A stretch of DNA of 10,393 nt from Hyphomicrobiales bacterium. GTDB taxonomy: Bacteria > Pseudomonadota > Alphaproteobacteria > Rhizobiales > Beijerinckiaceae. The translations under genes were made by a program, and so were the position numbers. This document shows positions 1 through 6,579 of the stretch, piece after piece. Position 1 is the first letter of the stretch. Every line of letters starts with the position of its first letter. The notes under the pieces are model-generated. The model saw nothing but the letters and a program-made list of their open reading frames with translations. It did not search any database and was not told the DNA's origin. The DNA lies in the NCBI GenBank assembly GCA_028290085.1, contig JAQGKN010000279.1, positions 1 through 10,393 of the forward strand, read 5' to 3'.

Positions 1-42
1 GCGCGTGTAAATCTGGAGGCCTGGACATCCGGGGCAATCCTC

Positions 43-864
43 ATGACGGGATCATCGATGCGGATCAAGCTCAGGGCGTGCGACGTCAGTCTCGAATATC
101 AGCAGCCACGCACCGGCACGAGCCTGCTCGCGCTCGACCGCATCAACCTCGAAGTGCGCGAGGGCGAGTTCGTTTCCGTCGTCGGCCCCTCGGGTTGCGG
201 CAAGACGACGTTCCTCTCCGTTGTCGACGGATTGATCCCCGCCAGCGGCGGCGAAATTCTCGTTGACGGCGTCGCGGTCACAAAGCCGGGCCCCGATCGC
301 GCCGTGGTCTTTCAGGACGCCTCACTGCTGCCGTGGCGCACAGTGTTGGATAACGTCGTCTATGGCCTCGAATGCGCCCATGTGAAGACGCGAGAGGCCC
401 GCGAACGCGCGCGGCATTTCATCGACATGGTAGGTCTCAACGGCTTTGAGGCGTCCTACCCGCATGAGCTTTCAGGTGGCATGCAGCAGCGCGTCAATCT
501 CGCCCGCGCGCTGGTGATGGACCCCAAGATCCTGCTGATGGACGAGCCTTTTGCCGCGCTCGATGCGCAGACGCGCGAGACCATGCAGGAAGAGCTTCTG
601 CGGATCTGGATGAAGGCAGGCAAGACAGTGCTCTTCATCACCCATCAGATCGACGAAGCGATCTTCCTGTCTGACCGCGTGATCGTGTTCTCGGGGCGTC
701 CGGGACGCGTCAGGGCTTCCGTCGATATCGATATCGAGCGTCCCCGCAGCCTTCGTCTCAAGCGAGACCCGCGTTTTCACGCGCTTGAAGATCGCATCTG
801 GGGCTTGATTCAGGGCGAGCCGGAAAATTCCGGTATCCCGCAAGCGCGAAGCGCAGCAGGATAG
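43..864 (+). CDS. ABC transporter ATP-binding protein, nitrate/sulfonate/taurine (NitT/TauT) type
   Basis: This is the cytoplasmic ATPase that would power an importer for sulfonates, nitrate, taurine or related organic anions (SsuB/TauB/NrtD family). The 273-residue protein has all ABC motifs in order: Walker A GPSGCGKT (48-55), Q-loop Gln91, signature LSGGMQQR (143-150), Walker B ILLMDEP (163-169), D-loop AALD (171-174) and switch His201. The stretch after the Q-loop (LLPWRTVLDNV) is typical of this subfamily. The start is uncertain: ATG 43 has no clear Shine-Dalgarno sequence, whereas ATG 58 has GGGA six bases upstream; the frame is also open back to the window edge. Two substrate-binding protein genes follow on the same strand, so an import operon is likely, but no permease is visible here. 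The family call is firm; the substrate is unknown. Confidence 0.95.
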   Translation: MTGSSMRIKLRACDVSLEYQQPRTGTSLLALDRINLEVREGEFVSVVGPSGCGKTTFLSVVDGLIPASGGEILVDGVAVTKPGPDRAVVFQDASLLPWRTVLDNVVYGLECAHVKTREARERARHFIDMVGLNGFEASYPHELSGGMQQRVNLARALVMDPKILLMDEPFAALDAQTRETMQEELLRIWMKAGKTVLFITHQIDEAIFLSDRVIVFSGRPGRVRASVDIDIERPRSLRLKRDPRFHALEDRIWGLIQGEPENSGIPQARSAAG

Positions 865-904
865 CTGAAAACGATAACAAGCCGGACCGCAGACGTCGGG
901 CATC

Positions 905-913
905 AAGGAGGAG
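905..913 (+). promoter_or_regulatory. Strong Shine-Dalgarno site for the first substrate-binding protein
   Basis: AAGGAGGAG lies just before ATG 917, with the AAGGAGG core five bases from the start. It is the best ribosome-binding site in the operon. It suits a periplasmic receptor made in excess over the ATPase, which has only a weak site. No convincing promoter was seen in the 52-base gap between the ATPase and this gene. Confidence 0.75.
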
Positions 914-916
914 CAC

Positions 917-1930
917 ATGCGCAATCCATTTTTCCGCTTCGGCAAAGCGGCCTGCGCCGTAGGCCTCGTTCTGCTGGCGACGGCAGGCAGCGTCCGCGCG
1001 GCGGATCTGATCCCCTTCAGGATGGGCATTTCTGCGCCGTCGGTGTCGATCCTGCCCGTCTATCTCGCGGAAGCCGGCGGCTTCGACCGCAAGAACGGGT
1101 TGCAGATGGAAATCATCAGCGCGGAGGGTGGAACTCGCGGCATTCAGGTGCTGCTTTCTGGCGAGATACAGGCCATGCACGTAGGCCTCGCGCCTGCCAT
1201 CCAGGCCAATCTGCAGGGCGCCGACCTGCGGCTGATCGCCTCCAGCGTCAACACGCTGCCCTTCGCCATCTATGGCACCAAGGCGAAGACACCGCCGTTG
1301 CCCAAGGGCAGCACAATCGGCATCAGCACCTTCGGCTCGGAGACGGACATTGCGATCAGCATTGCGCTCAAGCAGATGGGCCTGTCGCGCGATGATATGA
1401 CGATCTCGCAGATTGGCGGCACGACTCAGCGCTTCGCAGCCATGGTCGCTGGGCGCATCGATGCAGCACCGCTGCTCGAGCCCGCGACGACGTTGGCAAA
1501 GGAAAAAGGCTTTGTCCCGATCCTCGATCTCGCCGCCGCCAAGACGCCGTGGATCTTCGATGCAGTCGTGGTCACGCGCGCCTATGCACAGGCGCAGCCC
1601 GAGACGCTCACACGTTTTCTGAAAGCCTATATCGAAGGCGCGCTGAAGGGCCTGGGCGACGAGGCTTGGGCGAAAGAAGTGATCGCCAAACGCTTCAAGG
1701 TCACCGACCCGAAAGTCATCGACGCAACCTATCGCGATTACGTGCGCATTCTGGCGCGCGACCTGACACCCTCGACGGATGGCGCGGCGAATGTCATCAC
1801 GCAGTTGAAGTCGGTCAATCTGCCGGTGGGCAGCGAGAACCCGCGCGACTACCTCGATCTCACCATCATCGACAAGCTGAAGGCCGACGGCTTCGTCGCG
1901 CAAATGCAGAAGCAGTACGGCGTCAACTAA
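917..1930 (+). CDS. Periplasmic ABC substrate-binding protein, NMT1/THI5-like (SsuA/TauA-type)
   Basis: This 337-residue secreted receptor would bind a small organic anion, sulfonate or pyrimidine-like solute and deliver it to an ABC permease. A Sec signal peptide is clear: a basic start (residues 1-10), a hydrophobic core (about 11-24) and a cleavage site after VRA (Ala28 or Ala29). The mature protein opens with a beta strand and then SILPVYLAEAGGFDRKNGL (about 44-62), the usual NMT1/SBP_bac family opening in which the solute mimic is 'further along the path'. VLLSGEIQAMHVG and later MVAGRIDAAPLLEP (about 176-189) are the two domain-crossing segments typical of the fold. Its strong ribosome-binding site and position after the ATPase place it in the same operon. 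The second receptor directly downstream has the same fold but clearly different sequence. The ligand cannot be deduced. Confidence 0.9.
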   Translation: MRNPFFRFGKAACAVGLVLLATAGSVRAADLIPFRMGISAPSVSILPVYLAEAGGFDRKNGLQMEIISAEGGTRGIQVLLSGEIQAMHVGLAPAIQANLQGADLRLIASSVNTLPFAIYGTKAKTPPLPKGSTIGISTFGSETDIAISIALKQMGLSRDDMTISQIGGTTQRFAAMVAGRIDAAPLLEPATTLAKEKGFVPILDLAAAKTPWIFDAVVVTRAYAQAQPETLTRFLKAYIEGALKGLGDEAWAKEVIAKRFKVTDPKVIDATYRDYVRILARDLTPSTDGAANVITQLKSVNLPVGSENPRDYLDLTIIDKLKADGFVAQMQKQYGVN

Positions 1931-1935
1931 GGAAG
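1929..1935 (+). promoter_or_regulatory. Shine-Dalgarno site that decides the start of the second receptor
   Basis: AAGGAAG overlaps the stop codon of the preceding gene. It is only one base from ATG 1937, too close for initiation, but seven bases from ATG 1943. ATG 1943 is therefore the preferred start, with ATG 1949 the next choice. The tight junction suggests translation of both receptors from one message. Confidence 0.6.
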
Positions 1936-1942
1936 CATGCAC

Positions 1943-2953
1943 ATGGATATGCGCAACAACAGTGTACTGGCGCGCCTGCGTCGCCTCGGCGCCTTCATCG
2001 CACTGATGATGCTTTGGAGCGCACCTGCCTCGGCGCAGACGAAAATCACCATAGCGACCTTCGCGGGGGCGACGAACCTCCCGGTCTGGATGGCGCTGGA
2101 TCGAGGATATTTCACCAGGGAAGGGCTTGAGGTCACCCATGAGGTAACACGGGGCTCGACCGCCGCCATCGAGGGCTTGATGAGCGGTCGCCTGCAATTC
2201 GCTTCGATCGCGTTCGACAATACGATCGCCAATGCGGAAGGGCAGGGGGATGTGAACATCCCGGGCTACGATCTCGTGGGGATCATGGGCGTGCACTCGG
2301 GCATGAACAAGATCGTCACACGGCCCGAGATCAAGAGCTTCGCCGATATACGCGGCAAGGCTGTGGCGAGCGACGCGTTGAACAGCGGCTACGGAATCGT
2401 CCTCGTGCGTATTCTCGAAATGAATGGCCTCGTCTACGGGCGCGACTTCACGTCGGTCGCGGTCGGCAGCGGGCCCAACCGCCTTAAGGCCATGCAGGAT
2501 GGTAAAGCTGTCGCGGCCGCACTGTCGTCACCTGACGACATCGAAGCGAAAAAACTCGGTTTCAACATTCTGGCCGATGCAACTGAGGCTATCGGCGCCT
2601 ATCAGGGCAGTGCCTTCGTCGTACGTCGTGCCTGGGCGCGCGAGCACGAAAAGGAGACACTCGCCTTCATCCGCGCCGTCGTCGCCGCGACCAACACGGT
2701 CTTTGCCGACAAACCGGCTGCCATCGCGGTGATGCGCGGCCGCATCAAAGGGCTTTCCGAGGCGGATGCGGAGGCAGTCTACACCGATCTCGTCACGAGC
2801 AAGGGCGGCCTCAACCGCGCGGCGAAGATCAACATGGACGGCGTGAAAATGCTGCTGTCCTTGCGCAATCAGTTTGGCGAGCCGAAGAAGACTCTCACGG
2901 ACCCGTCGAAATACATCGATCTGTCCTACTATGAAAAAGCGATGGCCAAATAG
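1943..2953 (+). CDS. Second periplasmic ABC substrate-binding protein, NMT1/THI5-like
   Basis: A 336-residue secreted receptor (counting from ATG 1943; ATG 1937 and 1949 are in the same frame). The signal peptide has Arg-rich residues 11-14, a hydrophobic core (about 16-26) and cleavage after ASA (Ala31). The mature start, with LPVWMALDRGYFTREGLEV (about 46-64), is the classic NMT1/SsuA-like opening. EGLMSGRLQFASIAFDN matches the conserved turn into the ligand cleft, and SFADIRGKAVASD is the usual 'DLkGKkvg' segment that starts the second lobe. It begins 12 bases after the stop of the first receptor, in the same operon. The two receptors share only the family frame, so they are not a recent duplication. 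They may widen the ligand range of one transporter. The end is six bases from the stop of the convergent tetR-like gene. Confidence 0.9.
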   Translation: MDMRNNSVLARLRRLGAFIALMMLWSAPASAQTKITIATFAGATNLPVWMALDRGYFTREGLEVTHEVTRGSTAAIEGLMSGRLQFASIAFDNTIANAEGQGDVNIPGYDLVGIMGVHSGMNKIVTRPEIKSFADIRGKAVASDALNSGYGIVLVRILEMNGLVYGRDFTSVAVGSGPNRLKAMQDGKAVAAALSSPDDIEAKKLGFNILADATEAIGAYQGSAFVVRRAWAREHEKETLAFIRAVVAATNTVFADKPAAIAVMRGRIKGLSEADAEAVYTDLVTSKGGLNRAAKINMDGVKMLLSLRNQFGEPKKTLTDPSKYIDLSYYEKAMAK

Positions 2954-2959
2954 CTGGCG

Positions 2960-3607
2960 TCAGCGAACTTCAAAGGCCCGCAGGAACACGCAGACCGCTT
3001 CCTCTACGCAGTCCGCAACGTCCTGCTGGCTCACCTGATCCAGCACTCCGAAAAGCCGGCGGCGGAATAGATCGCCCTGACACAATTGCATGAAGTGGGT
3101 CGCCGCGCGGTGCGGGTCGTTGAGCCGCAGCGTCCCGGCTTCCGCCTGCCGCGCCAGATACTGGCCGAGCTTTTCGATCCCGTAGGCTGGCCCGGCGTTA
3201 TAAAAGGCAGTGCCTATCTGCGGATTTTTCCCGGCTATGCCAATGACGGTGCGGATATGGGCGATGGAGGCTGGGCTCGTCATGTGCTCGAGCAGGCTTC
3301 GCCCAAAGCGGCGTAGCACGGTGCCGGGGTCTCCGGCGTTTTCGTCGAACTCGCAGATCCGCTCGGCCTGATGCTTGCGGTCCGACTGGATCAGAGCCAC
3401 GAACAGCGCCTCCTTCGAGTCGAAATAGACGTAGAGCGTCCCCTTGGACACGCCGGAGACGCGCGCGATCTCGTTCATGCTCGCGCCGTCAAATCCATCG
3501 GCAAGGAACACCTGCCGGGCCCCATCGAAGATCTGGCGGATTTTCGCCGTGTCGCGCGACTCGTCCGGCGGGTGCGTCAGATCCGCTAATCCGCAGATAT
3601 CGGCCAT
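2960..3607 (-). CDS. TetR-family repressor with AefR-like C-terminal domain, likely regulator of the adjacent efflux operon
   Basis: A ligand-responsive DNA-binding repressor of 215 residues from ATG 3607 (222 from GTG 3628). ATG 3607 is preferred because GAAG lies six bases upstream, while GTG 3628 has no ribosome site. In the longer numbering, residues 27-73 form the TetR N-terminal domain. They include ARQVFLADGFDGASMNEIA and the recognition helix GVSKGTLYVYFDSKEALF, close to family consensus. The C-terminal part, with FMQLCQGDLFRRRLFGV (about 178-194), resembles the AefR-like TetR C-terminal domain. The gene is divergent from an emrA-like gene, and two inverted repeats of typical TetR-operator design lie between them. 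Repression of both itself and the pump is therefore the simplest model. This resembles the FrrA-EmrAB arrangement known in Bradyrhizobium, but orthology was not tested. The inducer is unknown. Confidence 0.93.
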   Translation of the reverse strand: MADICGLADLTHPPDESRDTAKIRQIFDGARQVFLADGFDGASMNEIARVSGVSKGTLYVYFDSKEALFVALIQSDRKHQAERICEFDENAGDPGTVLRRFGRSLLEHMTSPASIAHIRTVIGIAGKNPQIGTAFYNAGPAYGIEKLGQYLARQAEAGTLRLNDPHRAATHFMQLCQGDLFRRRLFGVLDQVSQQDVADCVEEAVCVFLRAFEVR

Positions 3608-3662
3608 CTCAAACTTCGAATTTGCCACGTCAGTTGCCAGTTGTAACGCTTAAGTAATTGTT

Positions 3663-3683
3663 TTGACCGAACGGTTCAGTCAC
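3663..3683. promoter_or_regulatory. Putative TetR operator 1 (imperfect inverted repeat)
   Basis: The left arm TTGACCGAAC (3663-3672), a one-base centre (3673) and the right arm GTTCAGTCAC (3674-3683) form an inverted repeat in which 8 of 10 pairs match. The left arm is identical to that of the second, perfect site. It lies nearer the regulator gene and would overlap the inferred start point of regulator transcription as well as a possible -35 of the pump promoter, so binding could block both directions. It is probably the weaker site. Confidence 0.7.
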
Positions 3684-3690
3684 TTGCTAT
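3663..3690 (+). promoter_or_regulatory. Possible promoter of the efflux operon
   Basis: TTGACC (3663-3668) and TGCTAT (3685-3690) are separated by 16 bases and read towards the emrA-like gene. The -35 lies inside operator 1 and the start point would fall about 3697, upstream of operator 2, so both operators could repress it. The -10 match is moderate. Confidence 0.4.
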
Positions 3691-3714
3691 GAGACCCGCA
3701 GACCGATATGTCAA
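3686..3714 (-). promoter_or_regulatory. Possible promoter of the tetR-like gene
   Basis: On the minus strand a consensus -35 TTGACA (3714-3709) is followed after 17 bases by CATAGC (3691-3686), a weak -10. The start point would be near 3680, within operator 1, giving autorepression and a leader of roughly 50-70 bases. The -35 is convincing; the -10 is not. Confidence 0.4.
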
Positions 3715-3719
3715 ATCAG

Positions 3720-3740
3720 TTGACCGAACCGTTCGGTCAA
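3720..3740. promoter_or_regulatory. Putative TetR operator 2 (perfect inverted repeat)
   Basis: Arms TTGACCGAAC (3720-3729) and GTTCGGTCAA (3731-3740) are perfect reverse complements around one central base (3730). The length and the outer TTGACC/GGTCAA bases fit TetR-family operators. It lies 25 bases before the emrA-like start. Its centre is 57 bases from that of operator 1, about five and a half helical turns. It is the expected high-affinity site for the divergently encoded repressor, and binding here should hinder transcription into the pump operon. Confidence 0.78.
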
Positions 3741-3765
3741 AATCCGCTTCCATGCTGGATCCGAT

Positions 3766-4881
3766 ATGAGAGACACCGTGTCGCCCACCCAAGCCCCTGT
3801 GAAATCCAAACGGCGAATTCTGCTGCCAGTCGTTCTGCTCGGCGCGCTCTGCGTTGCAGGCTGGTTCGGGTCGGAATGGTGGTCCACCGGCCGCTTTATG
3901 ATTTCGACAGATGACGCCTACGTTCGCGCCGATACGGCGACCATGTCCGCGAAGATTTCGGGCTATATCGGCACCGTGGCCGTCCACAACAATCAGTCGG
4001 TGCAGGCGGGTGATGTTCTCGTAACGCTGGACGACGGTGATTATCGCCTGGCCGTCGAAGCCGCGCAGCGCAAGGCCGAGACGCAGGATGCCACCATCTC
4101 CCGGCTGGTCGAACAGGGCCGGTCGCAGGTGGCGACAATCGAGCAGGGCGAAGCGGTGCTCGATTCCGCTAAGGCGGACGCGCAGCGCGCGGCGACGGAA
4201 TATGAGCGTGCCACCAACCTCATCAAGGGCGGCTTCGGCACGCCACAACGCGCCGAACAGGCGCTCGCCGATCGCGACCGCTCGCTGGCGTCCATCCGCA
4301 ACGCACAGGCAGCCCTTGAAGGCGCGCGCTCAAATCTCGCTGTGCTGAAGGCCCAGAAAGTGGAAGCCGAACATTTGCGGTCGGAGTTGCAGACGGCGCT
4401 GGAACGCGCGCAACGAGACCTCGATGCCACAAGGATCCGCGCTCCCTTCGACGGAGTGGTCGGCAACCGCGCGGCGCAGCCCGGACAATATGTATCGGCG
4501 GGCACGCGCCTGCTGGCACTGGTGCCGCTCCAAAGCGTTTACGTCGAGGCCAATTTCAAGGAAACGCAATTGGCGCGGTTGAAGGTCGGCCAGAAGGTGA
4601 AATTCTCGGTCGACTCCGCAGGTGAGCGCAGCTTCGAGGGCGTAGTCGACAGTTTCGCCCCTGCCTCCGGCTCGGAATTCTCGCTTCTGCCGCCAGAAAA
4701 CGCGACCGGAAATTTTACCAAGATCGTGCAGCGCGTACCGGTGCGTGTGAAGATCCCGGCGGAACTGGCACAGGAAGCGCTCCTGCGGCCCGGACTTTCG
4801 GCCGTCGTGAGTGTGGATACGCGTGAATACCCCGAGCATCGCGCCGATTCCGGAGCGCACGCTTCGACACAATCGCCGTGA
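3766..4881 (+). CDS. emrA: EmrA/HlyD-type membrane fusion protein of a drug efflux pump
   Basis: A 371-residue periplasmic adaptor anchored in the inner membrane, which would link the MFS exporter to a TolC-like outer-membrane channel. Residues 1-17 are cytoplasmic and basic, and 18-36 form one membrane helix. TDDAYVRADTATMSAKISGYI (about 48-68) starts the first lipoyl-like half. Residues about 95-220 are an alpha-helical hairpin rich in Ala, Glu, Gln and Arg. ATRIRAPFDGVVGNRAAQPGQYV (about 221-243) closes the lipoyl domain. FSLLPPENATGNFTKIVQRVPVRV (about 305-328) is a hallmark of EmrA-like proteins. The last 20 residues look unstructured. The start at ATG 3766 has only a weak ribosome site; GTG 3778 is the alternative. 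The gene overlaps the exporter by four bases. No outer-membrane channel gene is present, so a shared TolC elsewhere is expected. The symbol reflects family membership, not proven orthology. Confidence 0.93.
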   Translation: MRDTVSPTQAPVKSKRRILLPVVLLGALCVAGWFGSEWWSTGRFMISTDDAYVRADTATMSAKISGYIGTVAVHNNQSVQAGDVLVTLDDGDYRLAVEAAQRKAETQDATISRLVEQGRSQVATIEQGEAVLDSAKADAQRAATEYERATNLIKGGFGTPQRAEQALADRDRSLASIRNAQAALEGARSNLAVLKAQKVEAEHLRSELQTALERAQRDLDATRIRAPFDGVVGNRAAQPGQYVSAGTRLLALVPLQSVYVEANFKETQLARLKVGQKVKFSVDSAGERSFEGVVDSFAPASGSEFSLLPPENATGNFTKIVQRVPVRVKIPAELAQEALLRPGLSAVVSVDTREYPEHRADSGAHASTQSP

Positions 4882-6473
4882 GTGGCGGCACCATGCCCAC
4901 GGACGCCGTTCGCCAACCGCTGCCCACGCGCAGTTACCCGAGCTTCGATGCGCGCAAGATCTTCGCCTTCGTCGCGATGATCTTCGGCATGTTCATGGCG
5001 ATCCTGGACATCCAGATCGTGTCCGCGTCGCTATCGGAGATCCAGGCGGGTCTCTCGGCCAGCGCGGACGAAATTTCCTGGGTTCAGACGTCCTATCTGG
5101 TGGCGGAAGTCATCATGATTCCCCTGTCGGGTTTCCTCTCCCGCACTTTCTCGACGCGCTACATGTTCGCGGCTTCGGCCGCGGGGTTCACGCTCATGAG
5201 TTTCATGTGCGCGACATCGAGCACGCTCACCGAGATGATCGTCTGGCGCGCGCTGCAGGGGTTCGTGGGCGGCGGCATGATACCGGCCGTGTTCGCGGCG
5301 GCCTTCACGATTTTCCCGAAGAACAAGCAGGCCGTGGTCACGCCGATCATCGGCCTTGTGGCGACACTGGCGCCCACCATCGGCCCGACCCTCGGCGGCC
5401 TGCTGACGGATACTTTTTCCTGGCACTGGCTGTTTCTCGTCAACATCATCCCCGGCCTGCTGGTCACACTCGCGACGTGGTTCCTCGTCGATTTCGACAA
5501 GCCGAACCTGTCGCTGCTGAGCGACTTCGATTGGGGCGGGTTGATCGGCATGGCCGCGTTTCTTGGCGCGCTCGAATACATGCTGGAGGAGGGGCCCTCG
5601 AAAAGCTGGTTTGAGAGCGAGCTCATCGTCATCGCGCTCCTGGTGTCCATTCTGGGCGCAGCGCTGTTCTTCTGGCGGGCCTTCACCGCCAAGAGCCCCA
5701 TCGTCGATCTCACCGCTTTCGGTGATCGTAATTTCTGGACCGGCTCGATCCTGTCCCTGACGATGGGCATTGGCCTCTATGGGCTGACCTATCTCTACCC
5801 CGTGTTTCTCGCCCGCGTGCGGGGCTATTCCGCCTTGCAGATCGGCGAGACCATGTTCGTCTCCGGCATCGCCATGTTTCTGACCGCACCCATCGCCGGC
5901 TTTCTCAGCACAAGGCTCGACCTGCGCATCATGATCGTGATCGGCTTCGTGGGCTCGGCCATGGGGACGCTGGCCGCTTCGCTGGTCACGAAGGATTGGG
6001 GTTTCTGGGAGTTGATGCTGCCACAGATCCTGCGGGGCATTTCGCTGATGTTCTGCATCGTGCCCATCACGTCCCTCGCGCTAGGCACATTGCCGCCGCA
6101 CCAGCTGAAAAATGCCTCCGGACTATTCAATCTCACCCGCAATTTTGGTGGCGCGGTCGGGCTGGCGCTCATCAATACAATGATGAACGATCGCATGGAC
6201 CTGCATCTGGCCCGTCTGCACGAGCGTGTGGCGTGGGGCCGTGTGGCAGCCGAGGAGACGTTGGCGAACCTGACCCGCGTCTATGCCGCGCTCGGGTCGG
6301 ATGCCACGCTGGCCGCCACCCGCCGCCTGTCGCTTCTGGTGCGGCGGGAGGCGCTCGTCATGGCGATGGGGGATGTTTTCATCATCCTTAGCCTTCTCTA
6401 CCTCGCGCTCGTCTCGGTCACATTGCTGATGCGTGCGCCGCGCCCGCTCACGCCAGAGGCAGGCGGGCACTGA
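4878..6473 (+). CDS. emrB: EmrB/QacA-type MFS exporter, DHA2 family (14 membrane segments)
   Basis: A proton-driven inner-membrane exporter of drugs or other lipophilic compounds; at 531 residues it has the usual length for DHA2 proteins. Conserved marks seen are LDIQIVSASL (43-52, motif D1), GFLSRTFSTRYMF (85-97, motif A), WRALQGFVGGGMIPAVFA with Arg124 (123-140, motif B) and APTIGPTLGGLLTD (165-178, motif C of antiporters). Hydrophobic segments repeat along the whole chain in a 14-helix pattern, ending at about residue 517 before a short hydrophilic tail. GTG 4878 overlaps the stop of the adaptor gene as GTGA, which suggests coupled translation; ATG 4893 is an alternative start five residues later. 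The adaptor upstream and the divergent TetR-like regulator make a complete EmrAB-type unit apart from the outer-membrane channel. The exported substrate is unknown. Confidence 0.95.
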   Translation: MSGGTMPTDAVRQPLPTRSYPSFDARKIFAFVAMIFGMFMAILDIQIVSASLSEIQAGLSASADEISWVQTSYLVAEVIMIPLSGFLSRTFSTRYMFAASAAGFTLMSFMCATSSTLTEMIVWRALQGFVGGGMIPAVFAAAFTIFPKNKQAVVTPIIGLVATLAPTIGPTLGGLLTDTFSWHWLFLVNIIPGLLVTLATWFLVDFDKPNLSLLSDFDWGGLIGMAAFLGALEYMLEEGPSKSWFESELIVIALLVSILGAALFFWRAFTAKSPIVDLTAFGDRNFWTGSILSLTMGIGLYGLTYLYPVFLARVRGYSALQIGETMFVSGIAMFLTAPIAGFLSTRLDLRIMIVIGFVGSAMGTLAASLVTKDWGFWELMLPQILRGISLMFCIVPITSLALGTLPPHQLKNASGLFNLTRNFGGAVGLALINTMMNDRMDLHLARLHERVAWGRVAAEETLANLTRVYAALGSDATLAATRRLSLLVRREALVMAMGDVFIILSLLYLALVSVTLLMRAPRPLTPEAGGH

Positions 6474-6479
6474 CGGCGC

Positions 6480-6508
6480 TTGACGCCTTCATGCGGTCGC
6501 GTTCTCAT
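6480..6508 (+). promoter_or_regulatory. Weak candidate promoter for the Bug-family receptor
   Basis: The 106-base gap after the exporter gene contains TTGACG (6480-6485) and TCTCAT (6503-6508) separated by 17 bases. The match is modest, and read-through from the efflux operon is equally possible. No clear terminator hairpin was seen between the exporter and the receptor. Confidence 0.25.
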
Positions 6509-6579
6509 CATCTCGCGGGTGATGCAGGCGCAATCCTTGCTTGGACCTCCCGGACGCAATTTTGCTGACGGGAGCGATC

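Noticed and set aside
1..42. Possible tail of an upstream permease gene ending at TAA 8-10
   Set aside because: Only about two codons would be inside the window, too little to support a feature, although a permease upstream would fit the operon.
722..737. Perfect 16-base palindrome made of repeated GATATC units
   Set aside because: It sits inside the ATPase coding sequence and simply encodes an alternating Asp-Ile stretch near the C-terminus; there is no promoter next to it.
758..2296. Long open frame of 512 codons on the minus strand
   Set aside because: It lies opposite two well-supported receptor genes with signal peptides and family motifs. Its translation is rich in Arg, Asp and His with no recognisable domain, as is common for antisense frames in GC-rich DNA.
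4811..5614. Plus-strand open frame of 267 codons overlapping the emrA/emrB junction
   Set aside because: It is a shifted reading of the exporter gene, rich in Arg, His and Gly, without any motif; the emrB frame carries all MFS motifs.
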